Below are positions 34,974-47,300 of a stretch of DNA of 64,000 bases, piece by piece. Both the position numbers and the translations under genes were made by a program. Below the pieces are notes generated by a model that saw only the letters and a list, made by a program, of their open reading frames with translations, had not been told where the DNA came from and did no database searches. This stretch comes from Atkinsonella hypoxylon (taxonomy: Eukaryota > Ascomycota > Sordariomycetes > Hypocreales > Clavicipitaceae): NCBI GenBank assembly GCA_000729835.1, contig JFHB01000121.1:1-64000 (forward strand), read 5' to 3'. Position 1 is the stretch's first letter. Each line of letters opens with the position of its first letter.

Positions 34974-36089
34974 CTATCGCTCCCCAGCCAGTCGTCGACC
35001 CTGCACCTCCCCAAGAGCCCTTGTGCCACTGAAGAACGCAACAGCAGCAACAAGACTCATAACAGGCAGCGTTTGGAACAGGTTCCAAGCGCTATAATAC
35101 AACAAGAAGACAGCCTCCATGGCAACGATGGAGCCGAAGAAGAGCGCGTGAGAGAGCGGCGCATTGCGCATAGCCTTTTGCGCATGCGAAAAGTTGCCAC
35201 CGAGCGCGATCCACTACAAGCCAGCCAGCCGTTAGCGCATAAATTCAATGGGCGCATAAAAGATTTCAAGATGCCAATCGCTGTTGGACTCACACCGAGG
35301 AAGACGGCGGGCACAGTAGCCAGCACAGCCGACGCGAACACAAGCGACACAATCTTCGGGGGACTCTTAGGATCGGGTCTGAAGATGTGGTGAATTTCCG
35401 CGAGCTTGCCGTATCGTAGGGGCGCGCTTGGGCTGGGCGCAGGGCGAGTCGGGTCCAGCTTGACCTGGATGTCGAACACGGGCGTGATGGACCCCTTTGT
35501 TCCACCTGCAGAGCCGAGTATGAGCGTGGCTTCGAGGGGCGATTTTGACGCGAGAAGCTGGGCGGGGAGATCCCTGTGAGACTGTATTCCCCCGGTTAAC
35601 TACACGATCCAATCGGCCAGACCTTGGCGAAGGGCCGGTCAAACGCCCTCCAAGTTGAGCAGGGGAAGTTGCTCAGCATACAATTTGCAGGACCGCCTTT
35701 CCAGACTCCTTGACGGTCAGAGGAAACGGTGCTTCCAGCCCCGTCGCCTCCCTGATAACCAGGAACGCCTGATGCGGTCTCTTGGGCGTGGGGCCTTCCT
35801 TCGTAGTTAAAGACACCTTGAGCGTATCCTGATGGTCGAAAGAAAGCGTCTTCTTCACTCGCTCCGCATCGGTGAATCTGGTTTACAATAGGAAATTAGT
35901 CCAATGTTTCCAATGGGCAGGATATCTCTATATCTTCACTTCGAATGGTGGGACCGGAATAGCTTACTTCTCAACGACATTGTCCGAGCCCTTGCTCACC
36001 GATACAGAGGCATCAGAGAAGGTCCATACTGAAGCGGCACGAGCTGAGCCCGCTAGGGTGATTAGAAGCGAAGCTGCCGAGAAGCGCAT
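34974..36089 (-). CDS. SWP1: Oligosaccharyltransferase subunit Swp1 / ribophorin II
   Basis: Four exons, 36089-35968, 35877-35682, 35581-35294 and 35213-34974; 281 aa, joined in phases 2, 0 and 0. Swp1 is a non-catalytic ER-membrane subunit of the oligosaccharyltransferase that N-glycosylates secretory proteins. A signal peptide (MRFSAASLLITLAGSARA) starts the protein. A luminal domain follows with FTDAERVKKTLSFDHQD, then SHRDLPAQLLASK after the second splice. The conserved PLRYGKLAEIHHIFRPDPKS block precedes three C-terminal membrane segments: SLVFASAVLATVPAVF, ALFFGSIVAMEAVF and LPVMSLVAAVAFF. The size fits the yeast and fungal proteins (about 280-290). Exon 3 was started at the ACAG that keeps phase; a nearby CACAG acceptor would break it. 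The adjacent glutaminyl cyclase also acts in the secretory route, but there is no sign of co-regulation. Confidence 0.88.
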
Positions 36090-36463
36090 TGTGGTGCTGG
36101 TCCTTGTTGTCGGCGGAGGGTGTCGTCAACGGCTCGCTCGATGCTTGGGAGAGGACAAGCTACGGAGCTTGGGGATACGTGGTTGCGAGAGAGTGGAGCT
36201 GATTGGCGGTTCGAGAGTCCACCACGGTGGCAATTGCCATTGCATACTGTACACTTTCCGTCTCGTGTCATCATCACCTGCTGTTATGCTCAAGCACCGA
36301 ATTCCTGTTGTACTTAACGAAGCCTTGCCTTATCGACTTTTTTCTTCCCGGTTACATGTTAATGCTGCCTGTCTTGACTATTCTTCCAAGCTCCATGTAA
36401 ATATCATAAAATCAAAACGCCGCATGATGATGAAAAGCCCGCTCTATTGCATTACGAAATTCA
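36090..36463. other. Intergenic, promoter of SWP1
   Basis: 374 bp between SWP1 and the stop of the glutaminyl cyclase gene, both on the minus strand. No feature is recognisable beyond short frames. Confidence 0.5.
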
Positions 36464-37660
36464 TTACAGCTCCGTCCTCTTGCCAAGTGTCGACTCAGAA
36501 GTTTCACTGCTTTGCTCCGCCGTCGACACCCTCTGCGGTAAATATTTGCCTAGATCAAGCCATTCGGCAGTGAACGCAGTCACAAGCTTGGCCCAATCCC
36601 TCACCGTTGGCAGATCCAGATGTTCCCCATCGTCCGCCATCTTGTGCCATATGTCGTGAGGAAAGGGGGACGGAATCAAATGGAGGACATCAACGCCCCG
36701 GCGCATGAACGGAATATGGTCATCTTCGATCACGTGGCCATAAAAGTCGTCCTTCTTCTTCTCAGTATTCCACAGAAAGGCCGTCGTAGGTTTCGTCTCG
36801 AGCAAGTTGAGTTCTCGCATGCGTTTCTCCAGCGCAGCCATGCTTCGATAGGTCCAGTGCGTGGGCAGAAAATAGGATGGAACGCTCGGCTCGGCAGTTC
36901 CAAGCAAATCGAGCAGTACGAAGAGACTAATTGAGTTCAAAGGCGTGTGATACAGGGATGTACTGGTGTAGAATTGTGATTCCCACTCGGCAGCAAGAGA
37001 CCTGTCCCAATCAAGTCAGTGAGGACCAAGATGGAGGGAAGAGTAATTATCACCATACCTTGCCCCATATAGAGAGTCGGTAGCGGACCACTCGACAAAG
37101 GCCTCTTCCCCGTCCAAAAACAATATCTGCACTCCATGCTTCACATCCAGTCCATCGTCCTCGTGTCCTTCGGCCGTCCATTTCGCCGTCAAGGCCGCGT
37201 CGATACTCCTCGCCACATGCATCAGCATAGCACAGGGAGCAGCAGAATCAATGGCGCCAATGAAGCCTGGCGGATCAGCCAAGCTGTCAAAGTGCGCCAC
37301 AAGTGTCAATCGCGACACATCGCCAGGGTTGGAGCCCGGTGGATCGCGTCGGAAGATGAGGTTGGAGAAGGGTACGTCCTTGCTACCACTGAGCGGCGTC
37401 TTTTGTGTCGAATTCTGCCACGTCAATTCCCAGTCTGGCAGCGTGGATTTGAAGAAGTCGACAAAATGCTGCTGGACTTGCAAATTCCCCGGGGTGCCAG
37501 GAACGCGGGGAATCAGGATGGGAGCTAGAAGCTTGCCCTTGTGGATATCGAAATCGTCTCCCGGAGATGGAATATTGCGGAGCTCATCGTCAACGAGTTT
37601 AGTAATCGCTGGAGCAGGTGATGCAGCGAGAAGAATCGTGAGAATGGGTCTCAGGCGCAT
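36464..37660 (-). CDS. Secreted glutaminyl-peptide cyclotransferase (M28-like)
   Basis: Two exons, 37660-37059 and 37001-36464; 379 aa, with a GTATGG donor, an ACAG acceptor and a phase 2 join. The enzyme converts N-terminal Gln to pyroglutamate on peptides in the secretory pathway and has the fold of zinc M28 aminopeptidases. A signal peptide (MRLRPILTILLAASPAPA) is followed by TLVAHFDS carrying a zinc-binding Asp. Next comes GFIGAIDSAAPCAMLMHVA, then ILFLDGEEAFVEWSATDSLYGAR with the catalytic Glu pair, and DDHIPFMRRGVDVLHLIPSPFPHDIWHKMADD with the last zinc His. The HFDS motif, where aminopeptidases have HxD, and the loop order favour the cyclase over a peptidase. One NST glycosylation site is seen (QNSTQK). 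The length is usual. Substrates in the fungus are unknown. Confidence 0.88.
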
Positions 37661-38267
37661 CTTTGCGGCGTCAGCTCGAACTTTATAAGGAGTTCGTGAC
37701 GGTCACGAACATGGCCATTCGCACGAGAGAGGCCGTCGGGGAGTCACCGTGCAAAAGACGCGGCCCTCGAGTCCGATTGAATGACGGGGAGGGGAAAGGT
37801 ACAAGAAGAACAAATGTCAATCTCTGTTTCCCCACAAGTTTGCCTACCTATTGCAGTCGAAATGCATAAAATATAAAATGCACCCACAATCTTCGGTCAC
37901 ACTGTATTGTCGCCAATCAGGCACAGGCACAGGCACAGGCACGACTGGAACTGACCTTCGCCATCATATGATTATGATTTGTAGCCGCAGCAATACTTCT
38001 GCACATAGGAAATTCGAGCATTGGGAGACAAGCCGGGAATAAGTCAAAACTGCGAAATCGCTCCATCTGTCACCACCATAACTAAACATCCTGTTGTTCA
38101 TATAATACCGCATAAATAATTACACATTGCCGCAATGACTCCCTGGTATAAAACAATCCAATGCTCCGGCTATTCGACCGCCGTCCCTTTTTGAAGTAAG
38201 TACAAGTTTATTGCTCCCATCATCCATATTCAGTTGCTCGTTCTCTCTTCTTTTCACACTCGCCCTC
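37661..38267. other. Intergenic, promoter of the glutaminyl cyclase
   Basis: It lies between the cyclase start and the SIN3 stop. A 6-bp repeat of CAGGCA (about 37919-37942) and A/T-rich sequence near the SIN3 3' end are the only visible features. Confidence 0.5.
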
Positions 38268-41200
38268 TCAATCCATTTCAATGTCGCCGCCAAGAGGCGT
38301 CACCCCTTCGTCCATCCATTTGCGGAAGTTCTTGTTATGTTCTTGGACTTCCTCTGGACTCATGTCCTTAGCCCAGGAGGGTTTATGTACCATCTTCTCA
38401 AGGAACTTGCTCTCACGATGCGCACTAAGGGCTTTTGTAAACTTTTCGCGACGCCCTATGTCTTCCTGAGTCTTGGGCGACTTGTCATAGATGAAAAACT
38501 CCGAAGTGCCAGGAGCCCAAATCATCTTGGAGCTCTTCAGGCAAATGCTAGTGGTTAAATTCTCACTGTACGAGAGCGGCTTCGGTATCTCGTCCGAATC
38601 TGAATCTGCGTCCCCGGATGGTAAATTGCGAGTGAGAACCACTTTTTGCAACTTGGATCGAGGGATGCCTTCTGTAGGTTCAACGCGAATAAAGGACGAA
38701 ATATAATACTGCCATCTTTCGCGAACTTGCATCTCATCCATATAAAAGGTCGTCTCATCACGTTGCAGCCAACGCACTGTGGCTTCTGCCTTTTGAGGAA
38801 ACTGCTGTACGCATTAGTACCAATGCCTTCAATATACATGGCATCTCATCCGGACTTACCCAGCAAATCACAAAGATATCTCCATCCTTGACGCACTTCT
38901 CCGCAAATTTCCTTGCCGAGATCTCTGTCTGATAGCTTGTCTCTTCCTTCTCCCGACCGGAGAGATATTGATGGATGAGATCAGGCGTCTTCTCCTTCGC
39001 ATCAGTGCTGCTGCATGTCAAGGCCAGACGACAAAGTGTCTTAAGGAGGTCTTGAATGGTGTAAAGCTTCCATCCATTTTTGAGGTAGTAATGGCGCAAA
39101 ATGTCTTGGTATCTATTTTCGTCAATATCTCCGGTGACATACTCCTCAATTAGCTCCACAGTCTTGGGCCAGAACGTCTCTGGGTCGTCGTTGGGCTCGA
39201 AGAACGTCATGTGATTCTCCGTGAAGCCGATATCTCGAGCGGGCTTGGGTCGGCTGAGTCGCTCAATGGCTGCAGACACAGTTTCTTTGCTTTCCTTGAT
39301 GTCCAGTAGTCTGCTGTAGAGCGTCTGAAAGATGTTGAAGAAGACAAAGATGGTCTGGTTGCAAAAAAAGTTGTACCACGGCCGGGTAAAGAAGCCGTCC
39401 GCCTTCAACTCACCACCCTCATCCAGGAGGGCATTGTCCCCACTGACAACAACCGGCTTTGGAATGGTCGGCATCCAGCGTTCATTAGACACCTCTGAGA
39501 CGACGGCCTCTTCAGGGCCGTCAGCCATTTCCTCTTCATTAGCCGAGGTCACGTCAGGCGTGGTCTCTTTGCTTCCTGACGCGGCACTATCCTCTTTCTG
39601 GCTCCTAGGCTTGCTACCGTTGCGTCCAGGGTCCAGCACGCCTCTCAAAAGGTCGCCTTTTCTGCCGTTGCGACGACTACGGCCATTTGTCAACTCTGCA
39701 GGAATTGAGTCCTCTAGTTCTTCTTCGCCCGAGTCAGACTGCACCTTTGGGAGCTTATCCTGATACACCTCCTCTGGGAGGTCAAAGAATGCGGGGATAA
39801 AGGTCTCAAAAAATTCAAGCATGCGCTCTTTTTCCTGTGTGCTATGCTGTCCATTGTGCATGCTGTACAACATCATGAGGCGAAGCAGCTCAAGGATGAC
39901 GCTCTTGTTATTAAAGTCCCATACCAATTGGTGGCGAGGTGCTTTACCCTTGAGGATACGTTCGCGACGCTGCTCTTCATGCTTGGTCTTGATTATATCA
40001 ACAAGATGCTTCGCAGTGAAATTCCTCTTATCATTGGACTTAACAAGGATGCCCATATGGTCAAGACTTTTGAGATGCATGTTCTCTGTCTGCGCATGCC
40101 ATACCTTCTCCCATTCGCGCTGTGAAAAGCGCCATTCCTCATCCTTCTGCTTCATTCGGGCTAAAAGAACCGGTACCACATCGAAGGGATGGCTGTACAT
40201 ATCGTTGACGACATCGATGCCCCGCTCGCCATATATCTTCTTGCAGATGCGCTTGAATATTGAAGTACTTTGACCAGCAAGGGCCGCCGGCATGTGAAAT
40301 GTCTCTCTCTCAGCCGGAGACATGGCAAGCATTTGTTGAGCGATAGGCTCTAAAAGCTGGATGCACTTCAGATTAGCCTCAATGTTGAAGTCGTAATCAT
40401 GGCGTTCCTCCTCAATACGATGGAGACCTTCTTCAAACTGGTTCTTCCGATGAGCAACGAAGCCAGAATCCTCGCTAGCCCAAGTCGGATGTGATGCCCA
40501 CTGGTCATTCAAAACCGAGTTGCACAGCTCATCTCGACCAGTGCAAGGTTTGAGACGTTCCCTCTTCGGTAACAACCTGTAGCTAGGACCGTAGCCACGG
40601 CAATTGCTCAAGGACAGCTTCTCAATCGGAGGAGCCGGTTGGTTTTCGATGATAACATCTTGCGCATCTACACCAACGAATCTTCTCCAAAACGCCATAA
40701 GATCCGGGTTGGCTCCAATGAATATAGCACCTTTGTGAAATAATGTATTTCTGTCAATGATGTTTTGGCTGAAGAGATTGCATAACTTCAAGAACTCGTT
40801 CATAGAAGACCGATTGCTAAGGAATTTCTTGACTCGTTCAAAGAAAGCAATTTCTTCTTGATTCGAAGTCACGGATGAGCGGGGAGGGTATGGCTCAGGC
40901 ATCACAGGCGTAAGGGTTGGCTCAATGGTAGACAGATCGCCAGTCGCCCTAGCATGGCTGATCTTTGGCCGCTTCCCATTACTGCCATTCACACTACTCT
41001 GTGGAAGCCTATTCGCAATATTGACATCAGGAACTGTAGGTTCAGGAGCCGGGGCCTGTTTGTCACCCCGTGGTCGTTTCTTGTTGTCTTTGCTTGCGCT
41101 AGGAGGTGGTGCAAAGCTACCGAGAGGAGGCATCTTCTGGCCTCCAGGCTGGGGAGTGTGACTTGGTCCAGCAGGTGTTCCCTCCTCGCCACGACTAGGG

Positions 41201-41718
41201 GTCGCTTTGGCCTGTCCAGCTGACTCTGGGAGGAACTGCTTAAAATCTTCGAGTAGATCTGGTGCCGCATTGAATAGAGTCGTAACCTGGGCATACACTT
41301 CCTGAATGGGCTTCTGCTCCCTTTGATATGTTTGCAGAATCTCAAGAAACTGCTTATATATCTCTGGCTTATCTTGAAATCGATTCTTGATCTTGTTGAC
41401 ATAGCTAATGGCGTGATTGAATTCAACAGGACCGCGCCGTTCCATATTCGCCTGGTTACTAGTACCAGAATTGACTGTACCTGGAGCAGGTGCGGGAACT
41501 GGTGTCTGTCGAGCACCTGGAGCGTTTCCTGCCCCTGATGGTCCCTGATTTGCGCTTCTCTGAGCTGGATTGGCAGCCTCGAAAGCGGCGCTTTGAGCAG
41601 CAGCTTGCACAAACAGGCTGGCGCCGTTCTGAACAGGGGTGCTGAAGTTCGCATCTGGGCTTTCAATGCCATGTTGGGGGCGCTGCTGCTGCTGCTGCTG
41701 CTGCTGTTGTTGTTGTTG

Positions 41719-41749
<31 letters not shown>

Positions 41750-43283
41750 TGCCACGAGCCGCCACGTTCTGGAAAAAGGAGCTGATTAGAAGGGCCCCCA
41801 TGTCCGTCTTGGCCACGGCTTGCAATGGACTGTACAGTAGTGCCCATAGGTGTTGTGACGCGTATAGTATTCGGATCATTACCAGCACCACATTCGATTC
41901 TATAACCCGGTGGTAAAAAGGTGTTGAATCCTTGAATCAGATTGGGATGACCTGCGAAAAGCTCGGAGACACGGTTGATTACGCCTGGAGTATCGATCCT
42001 AGAAGACTGTTGTCAGAATAGTGTGGAAATAGGTAAGTGGCGTAGTGGCCCTAGGACATACGCTTGACTCTTAAAGTCTTTCATGATATCCAGAAACCGG
42101 TTGTAGACATCAGGCTGATCGTGGAACTGAACCTTGACTTGATCTAGATACGTCAAGGCGTCCTGCAAAAAGAAAAGTTAGCGCGGACAGTTGTTTGAAG
42201 TGTATTTTTGGCGAAAGTCTATAATTTGTACATCATAGGTCGCGTATAATTCAAAATAGAGTATCAGCTCAGGCCATGACAGGCCAGGCCCGTCCTGCCG
42301 GGAGAGTCTCTGCCCCATCTCACTCGATCTGGTGCAGTAGTCAACGCGTCGCTGAAAAATGTTGTATAACTTGACAAGATACAGATTATGCGCAACGCAA
42401 ACTATACAATTGCGGTCGAGGAAACAAAATCTGCGTGTAAATCTCGTAGGCAAGGGGTATCGAAGACAAAAAGTAAGCGCAGTAGAGATGGGCAAGCCGG
42501 CCACGAAGTCAGGACCAGCCGAAGAAAAGGTGATGGCGCTCCTCGTTCGGATGCTCCTTCTCCACATGGGCGGCCTTGATCTACGCGTCCAACTCGGCAA
42601 GCTTCCTCTCCCTTCCCGCATAAAACACGATCGCTTGCGGCTCAAACAGAAACTTCGAGACGAAGAATACTCACATTCAAAATAGGCTGCTGTCCTTGCG
42701 TGAACCCACCAGGGATTTGATGCCCACCAGGCGTCACGCCAACAATGGCCGCGGCGGCGCCCTTAGCTCCTCGCTGGCCATCGTGCTGACTCTGCTGTTG
42801 GTGGACACCGCCTCCGTATCCAGGACCTCCCGAGTTGGTCGCTGTTTGCGAAGCATTCGGGGCCGTTTGCGAATGACCTATTGGGCCATAAATTTGATGC
42901 TGAGTTCCAGCACCACCATGCTGCAGAGGTCCTCCGAAGTTGATGGAGCCCGATGATGCACTTAAAGAAGCAGGCGGCGGGGGCGGATTACCGCTGTGAC
43001 TGGCAAGCAGCCCACCGGGGCTGTGTATTGCACCAGAAATTCTGGATGCCACAGGTTGGTGAATAGGGATGGAACCAGCACTGCTCTGATGGGGGGCTCC
43101 AGGGCCGGCTTGCTGATACCTATCAGCTTGTTCTCTCTCTCGGTCGTGTTCTCGTTCACGTTCTCGGTCTTGATCACGTCGAATTTCTTCCTGCTGTTGC
43201 AAGGCGCGACGTCGTCCGTCCATGTCGCGATCGCGATCATATGGTGCACCACTGCTGCGACCGTGGAGGTTGGGGTTATTCAT
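38268..43283 (-). CDS. SIN3: Transcriptional corepressor SIN3
   Basis: Four exons, 43283-42675, 42162-42062, 41998-38860 and 38801-38268; 1460 aa, joined in phases 0, 2 and 0. SIN3 is the scaffold of the Rpd3/Sin3 histone deacetylase complexes in the nucleus. The N-terminus is Gln/Arg/Gly-rich and disordered. PAH1 (about 204-270) begins right after intron 1 (DALTYLDQVKVQF) and ends at HPNLIQGFNTFLPPGYRIE. A 23-residue poly-Gln (320-342) follows, then PAH2 (about 430-496, HAISYVNKIKNRFQ to FKQFLPES) and PAH3 (IAFFERVKKFLSN to DLMAFWRRFVGV). The HDAC-interacting domain comes next, with LSNCRGYGPSYRLLPKRE and DDYDFNIEAN-like text. The last exon has RWLQRDETTFYMDEM, and the protein ends in an acidic tail. 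Intron 1 is 512 nt, far longer than its neighbours. The other two are short (63 and 58 nt). Family identity is certain. Confidence 0.95.
41683..41751. repeat. CAG/CAA repeat coding poly-Gln in SIN3
   Basis: On the coding strand there are 23 consecutive Gln codons, CAG runs flanking a central CAA run, between the PAH1 and PAH2 domains. Mixed codons limit slippage, but length variation between isolates is likely. Confidence 0.95.
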
Positions 43284-44360
43284 GCTCGTCTAAAGGCGGC
43301 AACAGCGTAAGCACGGTCCATGTTCCCTCAAACACCTTTAGTGACTGGGAAATTGCGATCGAGCCATTGCGTCTGATTCGAGTTGAAACGCGACGCCGGG
43401 TGTATGGTCGTTACGGCAGCTTCTCCCCAGACCGCGCTCGGTCGGCTAGTTAGAAGGGGGGGGAAAAGACTTACAGCTTCTCGGCACACCTGTAAGGGTG
43501 CAGCATCTACATGGATGCAAATGGTATAATTAAGAGAATGTACCGACAATCCAAGGAACCAAGCAAAACGAAGGAGTCAAACAGCTTGTGTGAAGCGGGA
43601 AAAAGAGGCGGGGGTCAAGCGAAGACGACGCAACCCGAAGTCGCTGGTGCAAACTTCAGTAGCTCTCCTGGGACACCAGAGTGGCAGAGGTGACGAGATC
43701 TGACTGGGCCTTGCACAATCGCCGCGGGTCATTCCGCGTCACGTGGTGATTAGATATCTGCTGTTTTTCATGGGTGCTTGGAGTGTTGGGCAAGGCTTAG
43801 CCACTCACAGATATCAGCACGTAAATGAGCCCACCGAAAATGCAGCTTCTCAACTTATTTTCTCAGCCTGTGACGCAAAGGATGCAGAGATACATGCAAC
43901 CAAAGCTTGCACTACAATGAATTTAAAGAGTATGTCTAATGACAGCCACAAGCAGTAGATGTGACCAGTTGTCATTGATGAAACGTCCTTCATTAACCAT
44001 TATTTATTTTAGCCCTTGAATCCCATCTCGCATTCAGACTACCCCAACTCCAAACGTGTTTCCCAGAACGTTACACCCTCTCACCATCATGAACTCCACA
44101 GTAAGATATTAGAAAGAAGTCATATGTACGCTGTGTTTGAAGAGACTCAATGACATATAATGCCACATTAAAGCCCTAATGACCCTGATGCCCGGATCTC
44201 CATGGCGTTTCAGCCAAGCGGAGGCAGAAGCTCAAGTGCGACAGTCAAGGTGCTCTTCACTAGTCAACTTCTTTTCAAGAGTACTTCTCGATAGAAACGA
44301 CAACTTCGCCCACCTTGAAACCCCTTGCCTACCACATTATCCGTCGTGGGAACATCGACT
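43284..44360. promoter_or_regulatory. SIN3 upstream region and TAF2 3' end
   Basis: 1.1 kb between TAF2 and SIN3, both on the minus strand. The right part beside 44360 should be the SIN3 distal promoter and TAF2 3' region. Frames within (for example 43743-43958, +) are not recognisable. Nothing else is seen. Confidence 0.45.
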
Positions 44361-47300
44361 TTAAGACGAAGGCGGTTGAGGTTTTCGAATAATCTTGATC
44401 TTGGGACGAGCACTGACTGGCGTCCCGTTCGGTAGATTACCAATGCCAGAACCAGCACCCGGGGTTGCAATCTTCGTGTCGATGGATACCTTGGGGGTCG
44501 AGTGCGGAGCAGGAGAAGCGCTGCCTGGCAGTGGCTTGCGAACAGCATCTCCCGTCGGAAGAGGCTTCCTGACCTTGGCGACGACACTTTCTTTTCCAGT
44601 AGCAGGCGATAGCTCCTTTGGTGCGCCAGATGGCAAGGCTGTCCTTACGCTAGCATAGGACTCTGGGGACACGCCAAGAATGAGGGCCAATCGTTTCGGA
44701 TTGTGCGTTTTCAGTGTGACAATCTTTCGCCTCTTGGAAACCTTATCGCTGCTTGGATTTGAGGATTCTGTCTTGAATCTCTTGGGTGCAGGTGTGGTGA
44801 TCTCATGATCTGGGCGAGGACGCTTGGGGACCGAAACAGACGGCGTTGCGCTGCTGAATGTATCTGACCTGGCTGGCGCGCCATTTGCTCGCGGTACAGC
44901 ATTACCGACGATATTATCAACTTCGCTCTTGGGCGGCAACGTGACTGGGCGTTGTGGTGTCAAAGAAGGTTTGGTGTGAATCTTGATCGATGGGGCTCGT
45001 GGGAGAGGGATGGGTCGAGAAGGAGCAGAGGGTAGAGGCGCCAGCGTCAGCGGGTTCTTTGGCTGTGTCCTATAGTATGCCTTGAAATTCACCATCAATC
45101 TGTCGGCCAATTTTTGAGCAGGTCGCTCCACTCTCCAGGCCTTTGGTAGATTGAGTGTGAGCACCCAATCATTAGCCTCTTCAAACATCATGGCTGCGAG
45201 ATCGAGTAAAGTCTCGACCTCGCTCCGGCCGAGACCGGTGTGATCCAAAGCCTTCCGCATAGCGGTGCTGTAATGTCTTTCATCACCAGAGTAGGTCTCA
45301 TTCATCTCTTTGCGCAAAGCCTTGAGAGCAGCATCAAGGTTTTCCTTGCGAGCAAACATCTCTTGTCTTGCCTCAATCTCCTGCGCACTATCTTGTACTA
45401 GGAGGAGTGGATCATCAGCTTCTTCGGGAGGGGGGTCGTTCTTGACGACCTTGGAATGCTCTCCGAATGCAATAGCTGCAAGGCCACTGGCCATCGCCTG
45501 AAGTAGTTTATTCCGCACAAAAGGAGACCTGTCTGTCATAAGTGCGTAGAGAAAAAACGTGAAGAATGTCGGATCCATCATCGCACCGAGATCCACTAGT
45601 GCCTCAAAACACTTGATTCGAATCAAGTCAGAAGTGCCGTCTAAAAGATACTGTCCGAATTCAGAGTAGCTTTGAGGAATGACTTCGGCTTTCATAAGTC
45701 GCTGTTTAGCATCCAGCCCAGCAATCGTCCAGATGTTCTGATAAGAGTTGGTCCACTCATCGCGCCGAAGTATACGGTCAATTTGCTCCATAGCTTCTTC
45801 GAGAAACTTGTGCTCTTCCTCGTCTAGCGCTTTACTTTGTCGCGAAAGCCAGTCGTCTTGCTTCGACGGAATAAGTGAAGTTGCTAGAGCTTCTACCAAT
45901 GTCGCGATATAGAAATGATCAGAATATGGATTGTCTTCATTATTGTTGAATAACAACTGGTCCAAAATGAATCGACGAGCTTCCAACGGGCAGCGGTGTG
46001 TGTGATCTCGCACTTGAGCGATTGCCTTGATAACCGCACATCTGACCTGGTATTGTTTCTTGTCGGTAAAATCATTTGGGCACGGCTGGTTTGTTTGCTC
46101 GTAGCAGAACATCTCTCGAAATGCCCTCATTAGTTGTCTTAAGCCAAGGAGAGGGATATCCTTAATATTTGATTGTCGGGGCAAGGCCTCTGCTGCCATG
46201 GTTCTAATGCCATAGAAATATCGGCGATCAATCAGAGTTCGCACAAGGAAACCAGACGCAATGGGATGTAAGGGTCCGTGCGTCAGGTACAACATTGCAT
46301 CTTGTTGTGCCACAACATCCCTATCTTGCTGAAGTTGGGAAACATACATGTACGGCTCAAGGGTACGTTTCATATCACAAGCCCATTCGAAATCCGCATC
46401 AACACGGATCCATTCATAAGACTCTTGGTCCATTTTCCTTTCAGTTTCGGGATCCCACTCGATCAGTTCCCAATCCCTGAGATCATCTGGACCTTGAAGG
46501 ACGTCTCCAAGGCAGTACAATAGGGCGTCGTCTGCGTTTTCCGGAATCTCCATGCTTGCACCAGCGCTATGTTTTTCTTTCATGCGTCGAGTCCGCTTCA
46601 GTCGTTTATACTTTGTGTTGTATGGGATCTCAAATTTTGTGGACCGCATGGCATCCTCACGAATTTCAAGAATATGCTCATACGGCGTGCCATCAGCCTC
46701 ATGGATGCGCACAGTCATGGGTCCCGTGAAAAGCGGCTGCGTCTCACCAACCTTCACTTCAGCCCGTCTTTCCTTGACAACTCGCAAGAAGTCATCTTTC
46801 TCCAAGCCAGTAGTTTTCTTTTCCACTTGCTGCTGTATTTGGTTCAGTGTCAATTCGACACAAAGCCTCTTCTTGTTAAATTTTGCCTTTACATCGAATC
46901 TAGGGCATCCAGAATTGAATACCCACTCCTTCCAGAAAGTCTCGAGTTTGTATCGTGACCCTTTCTCACAGACAGCCCGAAACTTGTTTGTGTCTAAGAT
47001 TGTCGATCGATCACTGCTTTCGATTTGCGCTTTAGTTAAAAATTTCTGCAAAACCCTGGTAAGACCATGACCACCGGAGGCTTTGATCATGCGCTTATCG
47101 AGAATGAAGAAGACAACGGGCACCTTCAACTCCATGAATTCCATTTCGGATTCCGCAAGGTGCAGGTTTGGACCAAGATCATACAACGACGGACGGTTAA
47201 TGTCGACCTTGACCAATTTGTCCGACATGGTCTTTATCCGAAATCGATGCTCGTTATTGCCACAGAGCTTCTTCATGAAGAGGTCCGTCATGTAGTGGGC

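Noticed and set aside
44179..44364. Frame at the 3' side of TAF2
   Set aside because: Overlaps the TAF2 stop region in antisense with no known content.
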